A DNA stretch of 64,000 nt from Candida dubliniensis CD36 (GCF_000026945.1 NC_012865.1:992001-1056000); one strand, 5' to 3'; positions 13,151-23,026 are shown, counted from the stretch's first letter. Notes: generated by a model not told the origin, from the letters alone. Made by a program: numbers and translations.

Positions 13151-16036
13151 ATTTTTCTAGTGTAAATAGTTTCTTTACTATTGAGGATAGTCAAATGATA
13201 AATGCTTTGCATGAGAGATTGGATTTGAACATATATTACAAAAGATGTTCCTCTTCTGTTACCTTTTTGACAGATATTTAAAGCCTTTCGATGATAGTTA
13301 AATAAAAGACTACTGATTTCTTTTTCCCATTGCTTAATTTATATCAATTTTTCGAAGTTGATTATCGCAACCAGGATCCTGTGATGTCTTGAGACTTCTA
13401 CTACATGTATTTATGATTGTTGATTTTAAAGTAGTGAAGGCATATGCTGTTTGTGTGTCGGAGTGCTCAGTGAATTAAGTTTCTTTAGGTTATTGGTCAT
13501 TCCAAAAGATTGACTAGTTTGTGTACTTGATGGTGTTTCTCATTGTAATTGAATTCCTGCATTTTTCTATTTTATGGAGATATTATGTTTGGGATTTAGA
13601 ATACGCATGGTAACACTAGAGTGTGACATTTGAAAGAGCACAGGTGATTATTGAGATTTCAAAGGGTGTCGAGCATGATGTAACAGGAATCAGATTATGA
13701 CTGTATTATTATTTAGTAATGGTCGTTTTGAAGGGTGTGGTTGATTGGGGAGACACTTTTGGTGACTATGAAAGCACAATAGTTGTTGCGAGTTGTCTTT
13801 AGGTGTACATTACTCGGCTTTGGATTATTGGAGATATAGGTAATCTTTTTAATTGAAGGTGCTAGAAGTCTGAATGTTTCATTATGCTTTGAGAAGTGAT
13901 CATCATTTGATTCGCTTTAGTCTGACTTCTGGTGTATGCTGAACTTGCATTGATTTGAATTTGTTACTCTGTAGTTTATGGGCAAAATGTTAGTTTGAGA
14001 GGCAGGTCAGAAACTGGATTGAGCAAGGAGGATTTAAGGACAAAGTTGATAAAATTAGAATAGGCATAACCGTAAAATGAAGGTTATATAAACATACATT
14101 GTTTATGTGGTTGGTGAGAGTGTCTTGATTAGTTTAGTCGACTCGGTCCTGATTCGAGCAGGAATGAGATCTATAATGCTAAGCTGGCTTTAGCGGTTCC
14201 CTTGCTTTGAAGGCAGAAAATGAGCCAAGTTTGGTTAGATGAATGTAGGCACACTTTCAAGTATTTGCATTTTTGAAGTTTATGTGAGCACGGTGTTTTC
14301 AAAAGTGGCATGATTTGTTGGCTTATCCAACGAAGATGAGATATCAAAGGAACATAATTGTATATCATTCAGAAGATAAAAGAAATAAGTGACGTTTAAA
14401 TGATTTAAATAAATTGGAGAGGAAGAATTTGATATTCACTAAGGTAAGCGAGATAGAATTGGAAAGATGACGAGAGCATGTACTCAACTACGTGTCGTAC
14501 GACTCTAGCTAATCATGATAAGGAAGTATTAAAAAGCTATGATCATGTCAAGATTGCAAATCTAAGCAAAGTAGCATAAAGCCAGTCTGTCTCATCTGTG
14601 ATTTTAAGGGTAAATTTCATTGGCAGTAATGATCTGCCATACCTAATGAATTTGTCATCATTTGGTTCCTCGCATTTCAATCAAGATTCAATACAAATCG
14701 GTTTTGATTTCTCCTCTTCTAACTACACTGAATTATCTACATTGCCAGCAAAAAAGAGCCTCTCACCTTCTAACAAAGAGGTAGATGTGTAGCGCTTCAC
14801 CAAGGTACTGTGTATCTTTTTCAGACATAGACTGGAGCACATAATTGTGTATAGTCCTTTTACTTGTGAAAATCATTACTTGTCAATTTGAGCACAGCAA
14901 GGTACGTTTCTAGAACTTGTCTAGCAAAGCTCATCTTGGAGATTTTGTCTCTCGTGAAATGATATGGATCACAGCTCAAAACTCTCGATAGACTTAATGT
15001 GGAGACGAAATCAATTAGTTTCTCAGTAGTTAAGTCCCAGCAGCTTGTCAACAATATGGCACTCTTGGTTCTTTTGTCGGTCGAAACAATACTTTATGTC
15101 TTGAGTACCACAAAAGATGTAGTTTATCATCAAGGTTAACTATCCATAAGCAGTATTTTTCGTATTTCTCCGTTTGTTGAATTTAAATCTTGCAATCATA
15201 AAAAATATCAAAGTTGAACGTGGTGGTAGAAATCTTATGTTCGATATACCAGAGTATTCCAAAAACGAGTGTAGATTGCTAATGAGTTTTCATTTGCTAA
15301 AGCAGCACTTAATTTGAACTACTAAGCATGCCTATCAGCGGTGTGATGCGTGACTAAAATAGAAAGGGTAGCCGTCTTGTAGCAATTTCGCTTAATACAA
15401 GTAGATTCCGGAAGCTTTTTGCTGATTTACAGCATGTGTAGATTTAGGGATATAAATCCTCAAAATGAACGGAGCATGGATTAACTAAGTAGTACTCTCA
15501 TTCCTCCAACTAAGGGTTGTTAAACTTCGCAAACTTCTATATTGTTGAGCTACCTCGTGGTAGAGGGGGTGAAATGAAACTGTTCATTTCTATTTTTTTA
15601 GTTCTTCATTTTTTTTAGTAATTTTGCGTGTGTGTACCAATAAAACATCATATTTCACTTAAACTAAACCATTATGCTTAGCAAATGCTGTGACTAAATG
15701 ATGCCTCTTCTTTTATTGGTAAAACTGAGAGGCATTATAATTCAATTCTTTATTATTGTAATATATAAGTTACAGTATTGGCGGTAGATAGTTCTCAGTT
15801 AGCATAGACTGTTGGGTTGAAATTTTATCTCATCTTTGCTGCAAATTCTTGTGAAAATAATAAGAAATAACAAGGTCACCAGTATTTCAACTAATAACGG
15901 AAAACAAATATGTACTTAGTTATGAAAGTATTGAATAGTGTACTGGAACAATATAATAAGCAAGTTTGAACCACTTATTCTCAAGTACTGCAACGCAATT
16001 GACTTCTTATTATTCCTAATTCTTTGTGTAGGATTT

Positions 16037-16041
16037 GGCAG
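16037..16041. repeat. Target-site duplication GGCAG, left copy
   Basis: GGCAG directly precedes the left LTR end and is repeated at 23022-23026 directly after the right LTR end. A 5-bp duplication is the integrase signature of a Ty3/gypsy-type insertion and shows both element ends are original. Confidence 0.9.
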
Positions 16042-16503
16042 TGTCACACAGCCTAGTAATTAAGCTTAAGTGAACATCGCACTAACCTCAACCTGTTCGT
16101 CCTTTACCTCATGTCTCGAATACACTCTATTGCTCAGATATGAGCTATCTCAACCTTTGGTTGATTTACCACTTTTGTTTCCTTGATTTCTCTTCTCAAA
16201 TCTCTTTAAGTTAACTATACTTTTCTTATATTAATTAATCCTATCTAACTAGTATATAATATAAAATATAAATTACTTCTGTCCACTATTTATATTGTCA
16301 ATCTCTTAAGAAACAAGGAAATAGATCAGATGTGTGAACATTATTTCCGTCTTTACTTGTATTAATTTCCTTTTATCCATTTTGTGTAATTAGTTCTTTA
16401 TATCGTAAATAATATAGCTTAAGGATAAGTTACTATATTATTTAACTGTCACATTCAGTCTGTCTGAGCGACATTCCTTGTATGTTGATCTGACTGTGTG
16501 ACA
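16042..16503 (-). repeat. 3' LTR of the retrotransposon
   Basis: 462 bp from TGTCACACAG to CTGTGTGACA. It is nearly identical to the right LTR once the nested insertion there is removed. Compared with the solo LTR at 39968 it lacks an 18-bp segment near its left end. Confidence 0.92.
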
Positions 16504-17254
16504 GTACTCCTCCCTCCGAATTGAAAGGTAGTTCTCGTGGGTAATATAATTTTAATCGGTGACGAGGATATGGTGTCTTGAGTGGGACTCTGTCGTGTAG
16601 TGGATAGTTATCTTTTAAATATGCTATATTTGGTACTATCACACGACAGAGAATCAGTTGAAAGAATAATTACGTTTGTTGGTAAATCGCACATAAAGAA
16701 GAGAATTGTTACTAGAGAGAAAGTGTTGAATTAGTTAAAAGGAATTAAGTGTGAGTGTGTGAGTGAATAGAATAATTGGTACACACACGCACGAAAAGGT
16801 TGAATTCTATTTAAGTAAAGAAAATCTAGAAAATTAATTATTTAGTTAGAATGGACCTCATCCAAGCTTAGGCTGAGATCCAGGAATATACAAATACATA
16901 CAATCCACATATATTACACTCGTACGGAATAGAGGTATCCCGAAGACTTACACTTAGTCACTGTGTCCATTATTACACATACATCCAATAACATTGATTT
17001 ACTACTTTTAGCCAACCACCAGAAACTGCGTGAGTATTCACATTGCACGTGAATCAGTACCGTAAATATCATTGTCATTTAAATTAAATAGCGCTACATT
17101 GTGACAGACTCCTGCTAAATCTTTGAGAAAAAAAAACTCGATCATTTGATGAGGTGATGCGGTATGGACCACTCCATTTGGGTTTTAATTTGTTACTCAG
17201 TATAGCAGTGGTAGGTTTATCCCATAATAAAACTAAATCATTGAACTGTAATTG
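16504..17254 (-). other. Non-coding 3' segment of the retrotransposon
   Basis: About 750 bp lies between the integrase remnant and the 3' LTR, with no supported ORF. It includes an 11-bp inverted repeat (arms 16588-16598 and 16641-16651, loop about 42 bases), which could fold in the element RNA. The rest may be untranslated leader to the purine tract or decayed coding DNA. Confidence 0.55.
16507..16517 (-). other. Polypurine tract for plus-strand priming
   Basis: On the minus strand the sequence reads GGAGGGAGGAG four bases before the 3' LTR. This is the expected position of the polypurine tract that primes second-strand synthesis, and it fixes the element's orientation. Confidence 0.75.
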
Positions 17255-17569
17255 CTATGTGGTTCCATACTTTTTATCAAATAGATATTTGGCATATTGT
17301 CGCTGTTGAGATGTGGTAATTTCAGCTGATTGTATGTTTTGTTGTCGAAAGCGTAATTGATCAAATCGAAATTGGAACATTTCTTCTTGGGAAAGTTTGT
17401 AATCTGGAGGTGGGATAGAATATAAAATTGTTAAACTGGTATGACCCATAAATCCATATACAAGAAACTGAGGGGTAAGACCTGTTGTCGAACGGACGTT
17501 TGTACGATCAACCCAGAGTGCAGTAGCAAGATTATGATACCAAGGATTGGATGTTGGTAGTTTTTTCAA
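17255..17569 (-). pseudogene. Integrase C-terminal remnant of the retrotransposon
   Basis: A roughly 104-codon frame carries the end of a retroviral-type integrase: WYHNLATALWVDRTNV followed by TTGLTPQFLVYG. This matches the C-terminal edge of the gypsy integrase core. It is in a different frame from pol and begins with a TTG, not an ATG, so it is not a separate gene. RNase H and the integrase zinc finger and catalytic DDE region, which should lie between reverse transcriptase and this piece, are absent, so an internal deletion is likely near 17570-17600. Confidence 0.75.
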
Positions 17570-20178
17570 GAAATTGATGATTTGGGGGTTGTGGACATTT
17601 TTTGCAGCTGGTTTGGTTGATGTTGTGTAAGTGGAGGTTTAGGTTGAGTTTTGAGTAATTCATAAAGCTCCGTGGCTATTACACTAAAAGCAGGAATAAG
17701 ATTGGAATAATAGTTAAATAATCCTATTGCTCGTTGAAGAGCTTTGACTGTTGTTGGTAATGGCATGTCTTGGATGGTTTTAATTTTATCGTGGATCAAT
17801 GTCCTAGAACCAGGTTTAATTTCATAACCAAGAAATGTGGCTTGAGTAACAGCTAAAGTAAGTTTATTTGCATTAATCTTTAAACCAGCATCTTTGAGTA
17901 ACTGCAAAACTTCTAATACATTGTCAATATTTTCTTTTACCAAGGCTGATTGATAAGTTTCTGAAGCTGATGCATAGATATCGATTTGTGGACCTAATAT
18001 GGCGACATCATCCACAAAGATGAGTACCTTTTCCGCTACGGGTTTAAGGATTTTAGTTAGCAAATTGCTAAATATAGCAACCAGGTTTGAAAATCCCTGA
18101 GGGAGAACTCGATATTCGAGTAATCCTAACGGCGTTTGGAATGCCGTGTATTTAGCAGCTTCCTTTGAAATACCAACTTGAAAGAAGGCATTACTTATGT
18201 CCAAGTACAGATTGAATGCTGACTGAGCGATTTCATTTATGAGTTCATCTGTGGCTGGTGGGTGAGCTGCTGCTGGTACTATATGTTTATTTAACTCTCG
18301 TAAATCAATTAATAACCGATAATCTTTTTTATTCTTTTTTGGTATTAAAAAGATTGGGTTCCGATATGGGCAATTACTATGATCAAGTTGGTTATCTTCG
18401 AGCATTTGCTTTAATATTTTGATAGCAGCCAACCTTTTGTTGCCAAATGGGATGGATTTGCATTGCCAAATATCATGGTTTTTGATCGGGAAATCGATAG
18501 GTTCAGATATATGTGATTTAATGCGTCCAGGAGTTGTACCTTTAATATAAAATACATCTGGAATATGCTGTACTTTGTCCATAAAATACTTCTGATCTTG
18601 TGGAGATAAGATAGAAGTAGCCATTGCAGTAATTAATTGTTGTGATTGTTCCTCTGTGAGTTTTGTTGAATCAACAGTCATATTATGGATTGTGATTTTT
18701 GATGTGGTCGATTTTTCAATTATTTCTGTAAAAAATTGATTGTCGTATTGGAAACTAAGTTCCAAGTCAAGTGTTGCTGGATTATACCCTAAAGTCATGA
18801 AATATTGGGCTTGTACTGGTCGTCCAAGGATTATTACATTTGGTTGTATGGACAGATGAATTAGTGTTTTAAAGTTAATGTCTTTGCCAAAAATATTAGC
18901 TGTGATGATAGCCATGCTATTACATTTCATTAGTGGAGAACCAAATCCTTGAAGATTTGCCTTGATAGATTTGGTAGGTAGTTTGAGTTTATCCACTGTG
19001 ATTGGTGAAATGATCAGACACTCCGCGGCGGTGTCATATTTAAGGGAAATAGCACTATTATTGATTATGGCTGGGATGTAGACAGATGCACATGAGATAT
19101 CACTGTCGGTTATTGAAAATGATGTGGCTAATTCGGCGATGTTATACGTATTTGGGCCGTTATTGTTTGGATCCATAAGTTGTATTACCACGTTGTCCTT
19201 GATTGTTTGTTTTGTTAATTCCTGATGATCTGCAGATGTAGAATTTGTACTTGTTGGAATTGTCTCATGGTTAACAATTAAGTTATTATCGATGGGTATT
19301 TCTATATCGATGGGAGTGACTGTTGCTTCATTGATTAATTTTGCATTCTGAGGCCCTTGTCTGGGCACTAAATGTGCTTGGAGTGATCGTGATAGATAAG
19401 TCCTGAATTGGGGAACTAAACCTAGCAAAGTAGCTAATGGCATTTCTGCTGTAAGATCATTATCAATAAGTGATTGCATGATGTTGTTTTGTTCGATTTT
19501 GCTTTTATCAAATTGTGAAATTCGAATACTTCGCAAGGGCTTATCTACTTGGTAGTTAGATTGATTCACTGCTTTGTTAGTTGCTGGCATGTCCTCTGGA
19601 GTTAACTCGTTATTTAATTCTGAAGCTGGAGGAGGATTAAAGATGCCGTAATCAGGTTGGTCACGTGTTGGAGACGTTGATGTATTTTGTACCAGTTGTT
19701 CCTCTTGTGGAGGTTCGTAAGATTGTAACGATTGATTGATAGAATCATTATCATGAGTATTTGATGTGGGGGTGTTATCAGTTGGGTCATCCATTTGGAT
19801 ATCGATTGTTTCTTCTGGATTAATATCCGATGGTTGTGAACTCGTATGTTGATTTAATTGAGGCTCAGTTCGCTTTGGTGCGTGAGACCTGCTTACTGGA
19901 GGCGTTCGTCTGTTAATATTGGTTGTTGTATTTGACAGCTTAAGACTCTTAGATGAGTTTTTAGTTATTGGTACTGTTGCTTTGGTAGCTAAAATGTTTA
20001 ACGTTGTTGGCGTTGGGTTTTCAGACAGTTGAGTGAGGCCTCGCATTTGAATTCGAGTCATTGGAGGTAGACTCTTTAGGTTTATTTTCAGTGTTGGATT
20101 TTGGTGGAGCTGGAAAGTCAGTTCTATACTTTCTGAGTAAGTATTCTGAAGGGGATAATTCATAAGGAGTTGTTCCAT
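17566..20178 (-). CDS. Retrotransposon Pol: protease and reverse transcriptase, 3'-truncated
   Basis: 870 codons from the first ATG; in the element it is probably translated by a +1 shift from gag in the 157-base overlap. A Ser/Thr/Asn-rich linker fills the N-terminal part. A retropepsin-like site reads KYDTAAECLIIS near residue 380. It has DTA where DTG or DSG is usual, which may weaken or abolish activity. Reverse transcriptase motifs follow in order: YRLLIDLRELNKH (about 625), LYLDISNAFFQV, VLPQGFSN, then the catalytic FVDD near residue 720 and ATFLGYEIKPG. These are Ty3/gypsy-type. The frame stops soon after the thumb region (LFNYYSNLIPAF), before RNase H. The element is therefore non-autonomous as it stands. 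Confidence 0.88.
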   Translation of the reverse strand: MEQLLMNYPLQNTYSESIELTFQLHQNPTLKINLKSLPPMTRIQMRGLTQLSENPTPTTLNILATKATVPITKNSSKSLKLSNTTTNINRRTPPVSRSHAPKRTEPQLNQHTSSQPSDINPEETIDIQMDDPTDNTPTSNTHDNDSINQSLQSYEPPQEEQLVQNTSTSPTRDQPDYGIFNPPPASELNNELTPEDMPATNKAVNQSNYQVDKPLRSIRISQFDKSKIEQNNIMQSLIDNDLTAEMPLATLLGLVPQFRTYLSRSLQAHLVPRQGPQNAKLINEATVTPIDIEIPIDNNLIVNHETIPTSTNSTSADHQELTKQTIKDNVVIQLMDPNNNGPNTYNIAELATSFSITDSDISCASVYIPAIINNSAISLKYDTAAECLIISPITVDKLKLPTKSIKANLQGFGSPLMKCNSMAIITANIFGKDINFKTLIHLSIQPNVIILGRPVQAQYFMTLGYNPATLDLELSFQYDNQFFTEIIEKSTTSKITIHNMTVDSTKLTEEQSQQLITAMATSILSPQDQKYFMDKVQHIPDVFYIKGTTPGRIKSHISEPIDFPIKNHDIWQCKSIPFGNKRLAAIKILKQMLEDNQLDHSNCPYRNPIFLIPKKNKKDYRLLIDLRELNKHIVPAAAHPPATDELINEIAQSAFNLYLDISNAFFQVGISKEAAKYTAFQTPLGLLEYRVLPQGFSNLVAIFSNLLTKILKPVAEKVLIFVDDVAILGPQIDIYASASETYQSALVKENIDNVLEVLQLLKDAGLKINANKLTLAVTQATFLGYEIKPGSRTLIHDKIKTIQDMPLPTTVKALQRAIGLFNYYSNLIPAFSVIATELYELLKTQPKPPLTQHQPNQLQKMSTTPKSSIS

Positions 20179-22057
20179 TCATTTTATAGATGATATTGTC
20201 ACTGAATTTTACCTTTTCGTTTTTGATAAGTTGTTTCAAGGTGAAACATGCTTGTGCAGAATGGTTTCTTTTGCCACAACACGTACATGGGGATTTGCCT
20301 TTCGTATTTGGGTTCTTATCATTCGAATTGGTAGCTTTTTGATTGTTAGATTGTGGAGTACTTGATGAGGTAGTGTCCGAGTGATATTTTGCGATATGTC
20401 TGAGTTGTTCGCTCACGATTTTCCAAACTTCGTGAAAATCAATTTTTTGAAATTCTGGGTTAGATGTGATAGCCGATGATTTATAGAATTGAATACTTTC
20501 TAATGTGGCTGAAACTTTGGGATTGTCTATGGTCTTAGTTAAATTTGTCATTAAAGGTTTCTGTTTATTCCAAAGTGAACAATATATTTGATACCAAATA
20601 CTGGGTGTAATGTTATTAATATTTGATGTTATTGCAAAGTCAATTTGTGCCACTAACATTATAGCATTCTTTTCATTTTGAAGATAGTTGTTGACAGAAT
20701 CAAGGACCGATTCTGCAACGATGGCTGGTTCAGTATCATAAAGCAAATCAATAATGATGCCATAGTTGATACCATTGAAATTAGGATTGGTATTATGTGG
20801 AATAATAGCTAAATCGCAAGCTCTTTTTAAATCATTATCTTTTGGGTTATTGCAAGCTAAAACAAAAGCACTTTTTAAAAGCTTATCTGGAATAGAATAT
20901 TTGGCTTTATAAAATAATAATTCTTTAACATACAATAAAGTATCATGTGTGGTTTTGATGGATGTTGTTGTTGGGTACTCTTTGTGGTTTGATTTTTTCA
21001 AACTTTCCTTTTCTTCTTTGGTCCGTTCAATCTCAGGGATACTTTCAATAAGATCAAGTCGTTCGATGAATAAAGATTCTTTGGATAACAGGGGATTATA
21101 GATATAAGGTAATTTCTTTTCGATGATGTTGATATCGGTAATTTTGACTTTCAAGTCTTGACATTCAGCATCAATTGCGGAGATACGTTTCCGGACTTCG
21201 AAAAATTTTGCTGAACCAAATGGTGGGGAATTGTTGACAAGTTGATCAGTCGATGGTTGAGAGGTAACGTGTGTATTCATCGAATTAACCATACTGTAAG
21301 TGGATTGGTGAGATGGGTTTGGTGAATTGATATGAGTTGGACTTTTCAAGGGATTAGTAGTATCAATAGAAGGAACCGAAGAAGGAGGATGAGGCATAGT
21401 TGAATTAACAGATTCTTTTCCATTTGAATCTTGCTGGTAGTTTGCTGATGCACCTACGTCTTGGGGTGACTGGATAGGAATGGTATCAGCAGCAATAGAT
21501 TCTGGATGGTCTAAAGCTTCATTAGTTGGGTTTTCTAAGTCAGCATTGGGTTGAGAACCTGGATTGTTGGTTTGAGTTGGAGGAGGAGAAGCCAGAATAT
21601 TGTTTTTGTTGGACAAGACATTAGCTGGTTCACTAAACAGGCCAGGAAAACGTGGCCGAACAGCTTGATTAACCGTTTCTTGAATGAAAGGTTTCAATGT
21701 ATCAATGATCCGGGTTGTTGCAGTATCAAAGTACATAGCTTTAACATGGTTTTCAATGGTTGAAATATATTTCGGTAAATGGGCTTCAAATAATTTATCC
21801 ATCATGGGATGTAATTGCTCATTAACCATTGGTCCAAATTGGTCTGCCATCATTTTTGGGAGACGTTGGGATAATAACTCGTTAACTTGTTGATCAGTTT
21901 GAGTCAAATTCAAAGTGTTACCAACCATGGTGGGGTCGTCATCTTGGACAGTAGTTGGGTTGTCTTGTCCCAAAGTAGTGATTGGGTTGATTGGAGATAA
22001 TGGGTTGTTTTCTCCTTGAGCGTCGTTGGAAGCGTTCGATTCGGAATTTTTTGACAT
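20021..22057 (-). CDS. Retrotransposon Gag with CCHC zinc knuckle
   Basis: 678 residues, starting 120 bp inside the 5' LTR. The first half is Asn/Pro/Ser/Thr-rich with a possible coiled region. The middle (about residues 290-540) looks like a folded gypsy capsid. Near residue 590-604 is a perfect zinc knuckle, CTCCGKRNHSAQAC (C-x2-C-x4-H-x4-C), that binds element RNA. The frame is intact, so this copy might still make capsid protein. It overlaps pol by 157 bases in the -0/+1 arrangement. Gag is longer than the few hundred residues common in Ty3 elements, mainly from the low-complexity N-terminus. Confidence 0.9.
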   Translation of the reverse strand: MSKNSESNASNDAQGENNPLSPINPITTLGQDNPTTVQDDDPTMVGNTLNLTQTDQQVNELLSQRLPKMMADQFGPMVNEQLHPMMDKLFEAHLPKYISTIENHVKAMYFDTATTRIIDTLKPFIQETVNQAVRPRFPGLFSEPANVLSNKNNILASPPPTQTNNPGSQPNADLENPTNEALDHPESIAADTIPIQSPQDVGASANYQQDSNGKESVNSTMPHPPSSVPSIDTTNPLKSPTHINSPNPSHQSTYSMVNSMNTHVTSQPSTDQLVNNSPPFGSAKFFEVRKRISAIDAECQDLKVKITDINIIEKKLPYIYNPLLSKESLFIERLDLIESIPEIERTKEEKESLKKSNHKEYPTTTSIKTTHDTLLYVKELLFYKAKYSIPDKLLKSAFVLACNNPKDNDLKRACDLAIIPHNTNPNFNGINYGIIIDLLYDTEPAIVAESVLDSVNNYLQNEKNAIMLVAQIDFAITSNINNITPSIWYQIYCSLWNKQKPLMTNLTKTIDNPKVSATLESIQFYKSSAITSNPEFQKIDFHEVWKIVSEQLRHIAKYHSDTTSSSTPQSNNQKATNSNDKNPNTKGKSPCTCCGKRNHSAQACFTLKQLIKNEKVKFSDNIIYKMNGTTPYELSPSEYLLRKYRTDFPAPPKSNTENKPKESTSNDSNSNARPHSTV

Positions 22058-22176
22058 AATAGCGCTTGAGTGAATAATAAATGATTCGGGTGTTCTTTTC
22101 TAGAAAGTTAAAATTTATCGTAAATTTTCGAAATACTTTGGCGTCTTTATATTGGAATAAGCCTGAATTAGTTAAT

Positions 22177-23021
22177 TGTCACACAGCCTAGTAATTAAGC
22201 TTAAGTGAACATCGCACTAACCTCAACTTGTTCGTCCTTTACCTCATGTCTCGAATACACTCTATTGCTCAGATATGAGCTATCTCAACCTTTGGTTGAT
22301 TTACCACTTTTGTTTCCTTGATTTCTCTTCTCAAATCTCTTTAAGTTAACTATACTTTTCCTCTATTAATTAATCCTCTCTAACTAGTATATAATATAAA
22401 ATATAAATTACTTCTGTCCACTATTTATATTGTCAATCTCTTAAGAAACAAGGAAATAGATCAGATGTGTAAACATTATTTCCGTCTTTACTTGTATTTG
22501 TTCACTGGTGAGCAATTTTCCATCTAATTTACCCGACACTGATGGAAATTTTATTCTCGACGCTCGAGGTCAGGAGTGAAAAAATTTTCACGGAGAAAAT
22601 TATTTTCATCATCATTTTTCATAAGAAATGGAGGTTCTAGTGTTAGAGAATAGATAGCGAACACCTGGTATTCTCAAGGTAGATTTAGATTGAAGAAAAT
22701 ATTAGTTATATTACTTTTATACTTGATCAATAAATTTTCTTTATATATTTAAATTCTTGGTATTGTCTAACTGCGTAGAAACCAAAGGACATACTTTGCA
22801 TATTTAAGATATATTTAGTGCCGATTACCTGTGACATTTCCTTAGTGACTGTTTCGCGAACGCTGGCAACCGAACAGTATTAATTTCCTTTTATCCATTC
22901 TGTGTAATTAGTTCTTTATATCGTAAATAATATAGCTTAAGGATAAGTTACTATATTATTTAACTGTCACATTCAGTCTGTCTGAGCGACATTCCTTGTA
23001 TGTTGATCTGACTGTGTGACA
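22177..23021 (-). repeat. 5' LTR of the retrotransposon, interrupted by another LTR
   Basis: The outer parts (22177-22498 and 22882-23021) together match the 462-bp 3' LTR at about 98-99%. Insertion of a 378-bp foreign LTR plus a 5-bp duplication explains its 845-bp length. The insertion may disable the element's promoter. Confidence 0.9.
22499..22876. mobile_element. Solo LTR of a second retrotransposon family, nested in the 5' LTR
   Basis: 378 bp running from TGTTC to GAACA, a 5-bp terminal inverted repeat with canonical TG/CA ends. It is flanked by an exact 5-bp duplication GTATT (22494-22498 and 22877-22881). The uninterrupted 3' LTR shows the empty target. Its sequence is unrelated to the host LTR. 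It is the footprint of a full element that inserted and then recombined out between its LTRs. Confidence 0.9.
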
Positions 23022-23026
23022 GGCAG

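Larger units (their letters stand above)
9458..16041. other. 6.6 kb gene-free block: candidate regional centromere
   Basis: No ORF above about 95 codons and no recognisable coding family lies between the ALS stop and the retrotransposon. Most window genes are separated by less than 1 kb. The sequence is unique, without tandem or satellite repeats. It shows strong strand asymmetry: C exceeds G from about 10.8 to 12.9 kb, then G exceeds C from about 13.2 to 14.4 kb. Established knowledge: C. albicans and C. dubliniensis centromeres are unique gene-free regions with 3-5 kb of CENP-A chromatin, lack a consensus sequence, and C. albicans centromeres replicate early with a skew switch. From memory, the chromosome 6 centromere of C. 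albicans lies beside ALS2. The centromere identity is inference. A large decayed intergenic region is the alternative. Confidence 0.6.
16042..23021 (-). mobile_element. Ty3/gypsy-type LTR retrotransposon, pol-truncated, with nested LTR
   Basis: The element is 6980 bp (about 6.6 kb without the nested LTR) and is flanked by the 5-bp duplication GGCAG. Both LTRs begin TGTCACACAG and end CTGTGTGACA, a perfect 10-bp inverted repeat. A purine tract on the minus strand next to the left LTR and the gag-to-pol order place transcription on the minus strand. gag (22057-20021) and pol (20178-17566) overlap in different frames, needing a +1 shift. Pol ends after reverse transcriptase: RNase H and most of integrase are missing. 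The LTRs differ at only about six positions, so insertion was recent. I suspect the Tca3-like lineage of Candida gypsy elements but cannot confirm it. It would need proteins in trans to move. Confidence 0.93.

Noticed and set aside
14860..15112. Minus-strand stretch ending LKLTSNDFHK that looks coding-like
   Set aside because: About 80 open codons without ATG and with no family recognised; could be a relic but not separable from chance.
16442..16642. 66-codon ORF crossing the 3' LTR edge
   Set aside because: Spans the LTR boundary and overlaps the purine tract; not a plausible gene.
21551..21893. Plus-strand ORFs inside gag
   Set aside because: Shadows of the minus-strand gag gene.
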